A DNA stretch of 6,042 bases from the NCBI GenBank assembly GCA_016735415.1, contig JAERRP010000894.1, positions 1-6,042 of the forward strand, read 5' to 3'. Under the pieces are notes generated by a model. It worked only from the letters and a program-made list of their open reading frames with translations, ran no database searches and had not been told where the DNA came from. Origin of the DNA: Desulfobacterales bacterium. Lineage in GTDB: Bacteria; Desulfobacterota; Desulfobacteria; Desulfobacterales; UBA5852. Below are positions 1 through 5,816 of the stretch, piece by piece. A program made the position numbers and the translations under genes. Each line of letters opens with the position of its first letter. The first letter of the stretch is position 1.

Positions 1-719
1 GCTTGGTATATCAGGTTCTCCTGGGGGGGCGCCCGGGTATCATGCAGGCCGTCAACGAAGGCGCCGGATCAGAACATTCTTTCGGCATCAATATCCGCCT
101 GCCTTTCGAACAGAAGCCCAACCCGGTCGTGGCCGGAAATCCCCGCAGCATCAACTACAAATACTTCTTCAACCGCAAGGTTGCATTTTTAAAGGAAGCG
201 GATGCCGTGGTGCTCTTTCCCGGTGGGTTCGGCACCATGGACGAGGCCATGGAGACCCTCACCCTGGCCCAGACCGGAAAGCACAACCCCCTGCCGGTGG
301 TCATGATCGAGCCGCCCGGCCAGACCTACTGGGAAAGGTGGACCGGGTTTCTGAAAAATCAACTGGCGGGGGATGGCTTTATTAACGGGGAAGATCTTGG
401 TTTGTTTGAGATAACGGATTCGGTCAGCCGGGCCGTTGCGATCATTGAGCAGTTCTACCACCGTTACCACAGCCTGCGGTTTGTGGGCGATATTCTGGTG
501 ATACGCATGCGCTCGGAGCTGCCCGCGGGGGCCATCGACGGTATGCAGGCGGCCTTCGGTGATCTTCTCAGCCCCGGCGGGCGATTCAAGCAGATCGCGG
601 CCTTGCCGCCGGAGGCGGATGAGCCCGCAATTGCAAACCTGCCCCGGCTGGCGGTCGACTTCAATCGCACCCGCTTTGCGCGCCTCAAAGTTCTGATCGA
701 CTTTATCAACGCGCAATAA
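1..719 (+). CDS. LOG-family (lysine decarboxylase-like) Rossmann nucleotide-binding protein, 5' partial
   Basis: The visible 238 residues run off the left edge; complete codons begin at base 3. A glycine-rich nucleotide loop (GGRPGIMQAVNEGA, residues 8-21), an FFNRK segment (55-59) and the family signature PGGFGTMDE (73-81) place it in the LOG/TIGR00730 family. Studied members hydrolyse nucleoside 5'-monophosphates to free base and ribose 5-phosphate; Arg58 and Glu81 are the likely catalytic pair. Bacterial relatives are often mislabelled lysine decarboxylase. After the core, residues about 150-238 form a C-terminal extension (YHSLRFVGDILVIRM, then PEADEPAIANLPRLAVDFNR) that I recognise from a longer subgroup of roughly 340-370 residues, so about 100 or more N-terminal residues are probably missing. 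It is soluble and cytoplasmic. The gene is convergent with the lipoprotein gene, 23 nt away. One oddity is Arg at the third Gly of the usual GGGPGIM loop. The family call is secure; the substrate is unknown. Confidence 0.88.
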   Translation, partial: LVYQVLLGGRPGIMQAVNEGAGSEHSFGINIRLPFEQKPNPVVAGNPRSINYKYFFNRKVAFLKEADAVVLFPGGFGTMDEAMETLTLAQTGKHNPLPVVMIEPPGQTYWERWTGFLKNQLAGDGFINGEDLGLFEITDSVSRAVAIIEQFYHRYHSLRFVGDILVIRMRSELPAGAIDGMQAAFGDLLSPGGRFKQIAALPPEADEPAIANLPRLAVDFNRTRFARLKVLIDFINAQ

Positions 720-721
720 GT

Positions 722-735
722 CGGAATCACTTCCG
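722..735. terminator. small shared hairpin between convergent genes, possible weak terminator
   Basis: CGGAA and TTCCG form a 5-bp stem around a TCAC loop, extendable by one T-G wobble pair, inside the 23-nt gap between two convergent stop codons. The position suits a bidirectional terminator. The stem is short, and neither strand has a clear T-run after it, so this is tentative. Confidence 0.25.
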
Positions 736-742
736 GGAGGGG

Positions 743-1276
743 CTATTCCGCGATGATCGTCAGCCGCACGCGGCGGTTCTTGGCTTGTACTTCTTCTCCT
801 TCGCCTTCCGCGATCGGTCGTTCGCAGCCGTAACTGACAGCTGTCAATCGGTCCCGCGCGATACCTTTGCGGAGCAGAAAACCTTTTACTTCGCCGGCGC
901 GTCGAAGTCCCAGGGCCATATTGTTTTCGGCCTGGCCGCCCTCGCCGCAATGCCCTTCGATGATGACTTTTACCTGGGGATTTTCCTGGAGCCAGGCCGC
1001 TTTCCAGTTTAAATTTTCACGGGCCGGGTCGTCCAGCCCGTATTTATTTTTTTCGAAAAATATATCTTCATACATAAAACGGTTGCGCTCGATTTCGTAT
1101 TGCCGACGGGCTTCCTGGTCCGCGGCCGATATTTCCTCAAGGGCGACAGCCTCGGTTGGCGGGCTCGGGACGGGCGCCTGTTCTTCCGGTGCGTTCGAAG
1201 AAGTTGTGGCGCAGGATACCAGAAGCATACCTGTAAGAAAAAAACTCACAACCAGCTTGATAACGGCATTTTGCAT
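743..1276 (-). CDS. OmpA/Pal-like outer membrane lipoprotein
   Basis: A 177-residue protein. The N-terminus is a lipoprotein signal peptide (MQNAVIKLVVSFFLTGMLLVSC) with lipobox LVSC. Cys22 would be the lipidated residue, and Ala at +2 predicts outer-membrane sorting. A Pro/Glu-rich linker (30-50) and a charged helix (51-70) follow. The OmpA-like domain is at about 72-177: IIEGHC (105-110), NMALGLRRAGEVKGFL (119-134), VSYGCERP (147-154) and AKNRRVRL (165-172). Such domains bind peptidoglycan and tether the outer membrane. The Asp that normally follows the EGH-A/C position (HADERG or HCDERG) is Gly111 here, and the Arg of that loop is also Gly, so binding may be altered. The start at 1276 is chosen because AAAGGGGGAG lies 4-5 nt upstream and the signal peptide begins there; an in-frame ATG at 1354 lacks both. 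No tol genes are nearby, so I do not call it pal. Confidence 0.88.
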   Translation of the reverse strand: MQNAVIKLVVSFFLTGMLLVSCATTSSNAPEEQAPVPSPPTEAVALEEISAADQEARRQYEIERNRFMYEDIFFEKNKYGLDDPARENLNWKAAWLQENPQVKVIIEGHCGEGGQAENNMALGLRRAGEVKGFLLRKGIARDRLTAVSYGCERPIAEGEGEEVQAKNRRVRLTIIAE

Positions 1277-1409
1277 TTGCTCCCCCTTTAGAGGCCAATG
1301 GACAATTGCGACAGGTACAGGGCCGGCGGTCGCTTGGCCGCCCAACCGGGCCATCTATTATTACCGCGGCCCTTACATCACCCTTGTTCTTCTTTTTCAA
1401 TTTCTTTTC
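1277..1409 (-). other. long 5' leader of the lipoprotein gene, with potential hairpins
   Basis: No gene is visible in the 206 bases between the lipoprotein start and the rhodanese stop, apart from the promoter and this leader. On the minus strand the leader can form GGGCC...GGCCC (15-nt loop) and, just after it, GGCGG...CCGCC (8-nt loop), and it ends in the strong ribosome site AAAGGGGGAG. I recognise no known riboswitch. The folds are short and GC-rich, and may be chance. Confidence 0.3.
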
Positions 1410-1438
1410 TTCATATGCTTAAAATGCATAACAGTCAA
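1410..1438 (-). promoter_or_regulatory. predicted sigma70-type promoter of the OmpA-like lipoprotein gene
   Basis: Reading the minus strand, TTGACT (1438-1433; 5/6 match to the -35 consensus) and TATGAA (1415-1410; 4/6 match to the -10) are separated by exactly 17 nt. Transcription would begin near 1403, leaving an untranslated leader of about 130 nt before the ATG at 1276. The spacer contains a 5-bp inverted repeat (TATGC/GCATA, 1414-1418 and 1426-1430) that overlaps the edge of the -10 and could be an operator, though it is short. The surrounding DNA (1381-1432) is noticeably more AT-rich than the genes. Confidence 0.5.
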
Positions 1439-1482
1439 CCTCAAAGCCCGTAGCGTCGTCCCCGACACAGGCAATGGAACCC

Positions 1483-1887
1483 CTAGTCCGGAGCGGCCTT
1501 GCCGCTTCGGGTGGCACCGCCGATGAGTTTATAGGCCAGCAGGCCACCCACCAGATGGTAGACCTCCGCGGCCCCGTTTTTTTTAAGGCGCCAGGCCGCC
1601 AGAGGCGACCGGTGGCCGGACATGCAGATCACCACCACGGGGCGGTTCGGATTCAGCCAGGCTGCGACCATATTCGGCGGCCTTGCCCCGGGGCGATTAA
1701 CGGCCGCCGGAATATGAAACCATCAATATTCAAGGCGGCGGCGAATATCGAGCAACTGCAGGGCATCGGGACGGGTACGCAGGATGGACTTGAGCTGCCA
1801 GGGGAACATCAGTCTCACACCGGCCGCACGGGCCAGAAAATCCAAACCCACAAGGGCGGTCAGCAAAATAATGATAAGAATCTTCAA
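1483..1887 (-). pseudogene. membrane-anchored rhodanese-like protein, interrupted by an in-frame TGA
   Basis: Read from TTG at 1887, one frame continues for 134 codons to 1483 with a single stop, TGA at 1725-1723 (codon 55). Before it lie a hydrophobic N-terminus (MKILIIILLTALVGLDFLAR, 1-20), likely a membrane anchor, and the rhodanese start LLDIRRRLEY (45-54). After it, in the same frame, come WFHIPAAVNRPG (56-67) and the active-site loop CMSGHRS (Cys88-Ser94), then a normal tail (EVYHLVGGLLAYKLIGG). EY-x-x-x-HIP is the usual rhodanese spacing, so exactly one codon is affected and nothing is shifted. Intact relatives transfer sulfane sulfur through the catalytic Cys. As written the product stops after 54 residues; re-initiation at ATG 1671 would give a 62-residue piece that keeps Cys88 but lacks the first half of the fold. 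AAGGT lies 6 nt before the TTG. It could be a recent pseudogene, a sequencing error or, less likely, a recoded stop. Confidence 0.75.
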
Positions 1888-1926
1888 TATTTGACCTTCT
1901 TCTCGAATTCCATGGCCTGATCCGCC

Positions 1927-1955
1927 TTGAAGTGCCCGTTAAAATCACCTATGAA
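1927..1955 (+). promoter_or_regulatory. predicted promoter of the MFS transporter gene
   Basis: TTGAAG (1927-1932; 4/6) and TATGAA (1950-1955; 4/6) are 17 nt apart on the plus strand. A transcript would start near 1962, giving a leader of about 24 nt that ends in AGGAGG and the TTG at 1986. The GTG at 1932 lies inside this promoter, so if the promoter is real that GTG cannot be the start. The -10 hexamer is the same as in the lipoprotein promoter. The call rests on sequence match and fit with the start site. Confidence 0.4.
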
Positions 1956-1974
1956 GCACTTTTCGATCAACGCC

Positions 1975-1980
1975 AGGAGG
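1975..1980 (+). promoter_or_regulatory. Shine-Dalgarno site that decides the MFS start (AGGAGG)
   Basis: A perfect AGGAGG sits 5 nt before TTG 1986-1988, in frame with the transporter. The upstream in-frame GTG at 1932 has no purine-rich site before it. This favours initiation at 1986. Confidence 0.6.
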
Positions 1981-1985
1981 CCACG

Positions 1986-3281
1986 TTGCTGTCACACCAC
2001 CAATCGTCCACCCGCTCCGGCACATTCTGGGGCCTGTCGTCTTTCCAGATGCTGGCCATGTTCCGGCGGGGGGTGTTTTATGCCTATCTTTCCGTTTATC
2101 TGCGCTATTATCTGGGTCTCAGCGTTACCGAAACCACGCTGTTTGCAACCCTGCCCATGCTGGCCAATATCGTGGCCCAGAATCTGATCTGGGCCCGCCT
2201 TTCCGATCGCTATCAACGCCGTAAAACACTGATCATCACCGGGGAAATCATAGGGGCCATCGGTACCGTTGCGGTCTGGTTCGCGCATACCCTGACGACC
2301 GTCCCGCGTGTTACCGGCTATGTTGTCATCGGCGGTCTGACCGCCGTGGAATTTTTCTGGTCCATGTCCAATATCGGTTGGAGCGCCCTGATCTCAGATA
2401 TTTATCCTCCCGGGGAGCGTGGGGGGGTGCAGGGCCGCCTGACCAGCGTCGGAGGACTGGGCCGCATCGCCGGCATCTGGATCGGCAGTCTGCTCTACGA
2501 CGGGTACGGGCACTTTTTTCCCGGCTGGGGTTTTCATCATGGAGCCCTCTTCTTCGTGGCCGCAGGGGTCATGCTGATTTCCACCATTCCCATGGTTTTC
2601 ATGCCCGAAGGCGGCATCCGGACCTCCGAAGACCATTGTCAGTCGCCTTCCAAAGAAGACGCCACCTTAGCCATCCGCTGGTTCGCCCTTTTCCTGACAG
2701 CCATGGCAATGATCAATTTCGGCCGCAATTCGGTGGTGGTGCTCCAATCCCAGTACCTCTTCCTGGATTCAGGGTTTGCGGTTTCCAGTCGCACCCTGGG
2801 CCATATCTTCAACACCGAATCGGTCGCCATGATTGTGGGCGGCCTGCTCGTGGGGCGCATTCTATCGCACACCGGTAACGGCGCGGGCATTCTGGCGGGT
2901 ACGGCCATCAGCCTGACCTACCTGCTGATTTTCGCTTCCAGCGACCGTCTGGCGCTGATCTATGGCAGCAGTTTTCTCAAGGGGGTGGCCGAAGCGCTGA
3001 TTGTGGCCGCCTCCTATGCCTATGCCTCCATCATAATCCCCCCCAGGAAAAGGGCCCGCTGGTTCGGCCTTTTCAACGCCACCTATTTTCTGAGCTGGGG
3101 GTTGGCCGGGACCCTGATCGCCGGCCCCCTGGTGGATTTCCTGATCGGCGCCGGCCGCCCCCCTGTATCGGCCTATCGCATCGCCTACCTGGCGGCCTTC
3201 AGCCTGACCCTGTCCGGTGCGATTCTGCTGGGTCTCCTGATTTTCCGATGGCAGCCCTTATCGGCGCCTCGAACCGGGTAA
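1986..3281 (+). CDS. major facilitator superfamily (MFS) transporter
   Basis: A polytopic inner-membrane protein of 431 residues from TTG 1986, or 449 from GTG 1932. It shows about 12 hydrophobic segments in two halves of six, separated by a hydrophilic loop (around EGGIRTSEDHCQSPSKEDA). The MFS loop 2-3 signature is clear: ARLSDRYQRRK (residues 70-80 from the TTG start), with a matching basic loop in the second half (IIPPRKRARWFG). Family members move small solutes by uniport, symport or antiport. Nothing here identifies the substrate: I see no drug-exporter motif C that I would trust, and no neighbouring catabolic genes. TTG is preferred because of the AGGAGG 5 nt upstream and a promoter that would cover the GTG. 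The extra 18 residues of the longer form (MPVKITYEALFDQRQEAT) are hydrophilic and not needed for the fold. It is divergent from the rhodanese and convergent with the aminotransferase. Family sure, start likely, substrate unknown. Confidence 0.9.
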   Translation: MLSHHQSSTRSGTFWGLSSFQMLAMFRRGVFYAYLSVYLRYYLGLSVTETTLFATLPMLANIVAQNLIWARLSDRYQRRKTLIITGEIIGAIGTVAVWFAHTLTTVPRVTGYVVIGGLTAVEFFWSMSNIGWSALISDIYPPGERGGVQGRLTSVGGLGRIAGIWIGSLLYDGYGHFFPGWGFHHGALFFVAAGVMLISTIPMVFMPEGGIRTSEDHCQSPSKEDATLAIRWFALFLTAMAMINFGRNSVVVLQSQYLFLDSGFAVSSRTLGHIFNTESVAMIVGGLLVGRILSHTGNGAGILAGTAISLTYLLIFASSDRLALIYGSSFLKGVAEALIVAASYAYASIIIPPRKRARWFGLFNATYFLSWGLAGTLIAGPLVDFLIGAGRPPVSAYRIAYLAAFSLTLSGAILLGLLIFRWQPLSAPRTG

Positions 3282-3338
3282 AGCGGAAGATCTGACGGTG
3301 GGCGGGTGGGATCGTGTCCGCCGAATCAATTCGCGGGG

Positions 3339-4664
3339 TCATGGGTGACCGGATCGCCGGTGCACCTTGTGGAAAAGCGCCAGCCGATTCCTGATCGTAT
3401 CGAAATCGCCGGCCACGATTTGCGACACGCAGGCCCGGATGCCCTCCCGTGTACTCCCCGTGGCGGACAGCGCAATCGCGCTGATACCGAATCGTAAAAG
3501 TTCCACAACCAGGGCTTCGCCGCTATAGCCGGGATAGGCCGCGGTGAAATAAAACCCGTCGGCCAGTTCGCGATCACCGTCCCGGTCGTAAACCAGATGA
3601 AAACCGTTTTCCCTGAACAGGGTCTTGACCGCCACCGCCCGCTGTCCGTAGACACGCACCGGCTCGAGAAAATCGTAACGGCCATTGTTGACGGCATGCA
3701 GCAATTCCCGCAGGCCGTACTGGGCGCTATGGGATATACCGGCGCCGATGGCATAGAGTCCGCCGAAGGCCAGGGCTTCGCCGAAGACATCGGACGGATA
3801 ATAGCGACTCAGATTGGCATGGCGCGACATGGCCAGCGGGTCGGCAACGGCCAGCATGCCGATCCTCTGTCCCGCCAGGCTGAAAGCTTTGGAACTGGAT
3901 ATGATAAGCAGGCAGCGATCCGTATAACGGGCCACGGTGGGCACGAAAGGTGGTTTCCCGGGCTGGCTGTAATCCTGCCGAAAATCCATGCCGAAATAGG
4001 CCAGATCCTCCAGGACCACTAGATCGAACCGTCGGCTCATCTGCCCGATGGCCGCCAGTTCCACCTCGCTCAGACAGAGCCAGGCCGGGTTGCTGGGATT
4101 CGAATACAGAATTGCGGCAAAATCCCCCTGGCCCAGAATGGATACCAGTTTAGGTTTCAACTTTAGGCCGCGGTGCGCGGCCATGTCGAAGGAGACAAAG
4201 GGCAGGCCGAGCGCGCGGGCCTGCTGCTTGTTGACGGGGAAACCGGGATCAATGAAAAGGATTTTCCTTTTTTCGGCATGACGACGGGCCGCCAGAGCCA
4301 TGCCCAGATAGCATCCCTGCATGGCGCCCAGGGTCGGATAGCAATTCCGGGCAGCGACACGCACATCCGTATAACAACGAATGAAATGGGCTATTTCCTC
4401 CTTGAGGGCGGGAATTCCTTCAAACGGCGGGTAGACGGCACCGACCCCGCGTTGCAGGGCTTCGATTTCACCCCGGATCGCGATTTCGGGAGAAGGCAGC
4501 CCCGGAACACCCATTTCCATCCGGATGAAGGTCAATCCGGTATTGGCTTCGATCCAGTCCACCAGACGGCGCAGTTCTCGGATACCGGCGCTTCCGACGC
4601 GCTCAAGGCCGCAAGCTTCCGTCGCCCGGCGCAGGACATCGCTATCCAGCGGTAGATTCAGCAT
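3339..4664 (-). CDS. class I/II PLP-dependent aminotransferase (fold type I)
   Basis: A full-length 441-residue aminotransferase of the aspartate-aminotransferase superfamily. Visible landmarks in order are MGVPGLPSPEIA (51-62), YPPFEGIPALKEEIAHF (78-94, substrate-side Tyr and Gly), LGAMQGCYLGM (112-122, cofactor phosphate region), YSNPSNPAW (187-195), LEDLAYFGMD (218-227, with Asp220 for the pyridine nitrogen and Tyr223), SSSKAFSLAGQRIG (256-269, with Schiff-base Lys259 and phosphate-binding Arg267), and a C-terminal Arg around 406-410 as a candidate carboxylate ligand. All expected catalytic residues are present, so it should be active. It would transfer an amino group between an amino acid and a 2-oxo acid in the cytoplasm; the substrates cannot be read from the sequence. 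It is the last gene of a minus-strand cluster, 30 nt after the EI24-like gene. No good Shine-Dalgarno precedes ATG 4664. The stop lies 57 nt from the convergent MFS stop, with no clear terminator between. Confidence 0.92.
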   Translation of the reverse strand: MLNLPLDSDVLRRATEACGLERVGSAGIRELRRLVDWIEANTGLTFIRMEMGVPGLPSPEIAIRGEIEALQRGVGAVYPPFEGIPALKEEIAHFIRCYTDVRVAARNCYPTLGAMQGCYLGMALAARRHAEKRKILFIDPGFPVNKQQARALGLPFVSFDMAAHRGLKLKPKLVSILGQGDFAAILYSNPSNPAWLCLSEVELAAIGQMSRRFDLVVLEDLAYFGMDFRQDYSQPGKPPFVPTVARYTDRCLLIISSSKAFSLAGQRIGMLAVADPLAMSRHANLSRYYPSDVFGEALAFGGLYAIGAGISHSAQYGLRELLHAVNNGRYDFLEPVRVYGQRAVAVKTLFRENGFHLVYDRDGDRELADGFYFTAAYPGYSGEALVVELLRFGISAIALSATGSTREGIRACVSQIVAGDFDTIRNRLALFHKVHRRSGHP

Positions 4665-4694
4665 GCCGTAAACGTAAGAAGATCGTAATTGTCG

Positions 4695-5435
4695 TCAAGT
4701 CGCGCCGTCGCCCGTCTGTCCGGCCCGCTCCAGGTCGATATGAAACAGGGTGGCGCCCACGGGGGCAAAAGAGAGCAGCAGCAGATTGACCAGCGGTACG
4801 AGAAACAGCAGCCCGAAGCCCAGGTGAAACAGCAGGTGCCGGCGGAATAATCGAAATCGCATCTTGAAAGGCACCATACGCCGGGCCGGAACCAGATCGG
4901 TATAATCCCAGGCCAGAAACAGGACCGCCACCATGGGGGAGAGAATGGTCAGGACGGGACCCAAAGGCGTCAGCCAACCGAGCACCATGATGAGGAGGGC
5001 CAGCGTGATGGGCAGTACCGCCCGCGGTATTTCCTGGCGCACCAGAAAGACCAGGTGCATGAAAAAGGGCATCGATGGCGGGGCCACTTCCTTCCCGGTT
5101 ACCACCTTTTCGGTAATCCGGGACATGGTGTCCATAATGACCACGCCGAACAGGATCTGGGCGATGAAATACCCCACCACCGTCGCCAGTCCCAGCAGGA
5201 TCAGCGAAATGAACCAGGACACCAGGTACCAGAGCCAAACCACCCAGGCGCTTGCGGGTTTGGTCCATATCAACTGGATGATCTCCTGCTGATAGGCAAA
5301 GAAAAGGGCGGCCGCTCCGAAAAAAAACAGCAGCACCACCAAAAATCGAAGCAGACCCAGCATCAGAAGCATAGGGGTGCGAAGGCCCAGTAGAAAGCCT
5401 TTCAAATTCAGCGATACTCCTTGGATGAATTCCAT
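4695..5435 (-). CDS. EI24/CysZ-like integral membrane protein
   Basis: 246 residues with long hydrophobic stretches at about 22-47, 63-100, 138-158, 159-177 and 203-230. The family hallmark is at the C-terminal side: WDYTDLVPARRMVPFKMRFRLFRRH (176-200, a conserved Asp-Tyr then a basic amphipathic stretch), followed by FLVPLVNLLLLSFAPVGATL (211-230). This matches the EI24 domain, which includes CysZ, described as a sulfate permease in enteric bacteria. Sulfate transport should not be assumed here: no cysteine-biosynthesis gene is adjacent, and most EI24 proteins are uncharacterised. ATG 5435 is supported by GAAGGGA about 7 nt upstream. The gene lies 79 nt after the tautomerase and 30 nt before the aminotransferase on the same strand, so co-transcription is likely. 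A longer open frame across the same region (4642-5514) has Arg/Pro/Gly-rich composition and no membrane character, and is a shadow. Confidence 0.85.
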   Translation of the reverse strand: MEFIQGVSLNLKGFLLGLRTPMLLMLGLLRFLVVLLFFFGAAALFFAYQQEIIQLIWTKPASAWVVWLWYLVSWFISLILLGLATVVGYFIAQILFGVVIMDTMSRITEKVVTGKEVAPPSMPFFMHLVFLVRQEIPRAVLPITLALLIMVLGWLTPLGPVLTILSPMVAVLFLAWDYTDLVPARRMVPFKMRFRLFRRHLLFHLGFGLLFLVPLVNLLLLSFAPVGATLFHIDLERAGQTGDGAT

Positions 5436-5514
5436 GTCGATTCCCTTCGATCGCGGTCTCCCCGCATTCAGCCGGACGGTTTAAGATCCGCCGATTCCGG
5501 CGTTCGACAGCCAT

Positions 5515-5748
5515 TTACTGGAACGGATCGTATCCGGGCTTCCTGTAAAGTTTATCCGCATGGGCCTCGATGTCGGGTTTATAGACCCTGGCAGTCCATT
5601 CATCCGGGGCGACTTCCTCAATGGCCACCGATACGGATTTTTCGGCACACCCGGCGATGGCAACGACATTCCGGGTGATGGCGTCGGCAAGTTGCTGTTT
5701 CTGCGCTTCGGATCTCCCCGGATACAGCTTTATAATGACATGGGGCAT
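5515..5748 (-). CDS. pptA: PptA/YdcE-like tautomerase (4-oxalocrotonate tautomerase superfamily)
   Basis: 77 residues, the same length as E. coli PptA (YdcE) as I remember it. Shared landmarks are MPH.IK at the N-terminus, the segment with LADAIT (20-25), SVSVAIEEV.P..W (38-51) and the ending KPGY (70-73). After removal of Met1, Pro2 becomes the N-terminal proline that acts as the general base in this superfamily, catalysing keto-enol tautomerisation of 2-oxo acids such as phenylpyruvate-like compounds; the physiological substrate is generally unknown. Arg12 and Trp51 may shape the pocket. The protein should be a small cytoplasmic oligomer. ATG 5748 is chosen because MPH is the required start and GAAGGGA lies 6 nt upstream. 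An in-frame extension to 5799 would bury Pro2, run through a hairpin and destroy activity. It is the first gene of the minus-strand cluster. The symbol rests on recalled similarity. Confidence 0.85.
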   Translation of the reverse strand: MPHVIIKLYPGRSEAQKQQLADAITRNVVAIAGCAEKSVSVAIEEVAPDEWTARVYKPDIEAHADKLYRKPGYDPFQ

Positions 5749-5789
5749 TTTGTTTCCCTTCGTGGGCCGGCGCCCTTTACTTTTTTGGT

Positions 5790-5814
5790 TCTTCTCCAAC
5801 TTAGTTGGAGAAGA
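5790..5814. repeat. perfect 11-bp inverted repeat with 3-nt loop, upstream of the tautomerase gene
   Basis: TCTTCTCCAAC (5790-5800) and GTTGGAGAAGA (5804-5814) are perfectly complementary around TTA, with one further T-G wobble pair outside. It lies 42 nt upstream of the tautomerase ATG. No T-run follows it on either strand: on the minus strand it is followed by AACCAAAAAAG. It is therefore not a canonical intrinsic terminator. It could be a leader-RNA hairpin, an operator or part of a dispersed intergenic repeat. Confidence 0.8.
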
Positions 5815-5816
5815 GG

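Noticed and set aside
189..950. A 253-codon open frame antisense to the LOG gene
   Set aside because: It overlaps both the LOG gene and the end of the lipoprotein gene, has Arg/Gly-rich low-complexity composition and matches no family I know.
1277..1354. A 26-codon N-terminal extension of the lipoprotein, from ATG 1354
   Set aside because: It would place residues before a textbook lipoprotein signal peptide and has no Shine-Dalgarno, whereas ATG 1276 has a strong one.
1474..1920. A 148-codon plus-strand open frame across the rhodanese region
   Set aside because: The minus strand here carries the rhodanese signature on both sides of one stop codon. The plus-strand translation is not recognisable and has no ribosome site.
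3337..3350. GGTCA-TGGG-TGACC inverted repeat at the stop codon of the aminotransferase, considered as a terminator
   Set aside because: It has only five base pairs, no T-run on either strand, and partly lies within coding sequence.
4665..4694. Three CGTAA motifs in the gap between the EI24-like and aminotransferase genes
   Set aside because: The motif is short and unevenly spaced (6 and 11 nt), and is likely chance; no operator is recognised.
4642..5514. A 290-codon open frame on the minus strand overlapping the EI24-like gene
   Set aside because: It is rich in Arg, Gly, Pro and His with no recognisable domain. The competing frame encodes a coherent membrane protein with a family motif and a ribosome site, so this is a shadow of GC-rich coding DNA.
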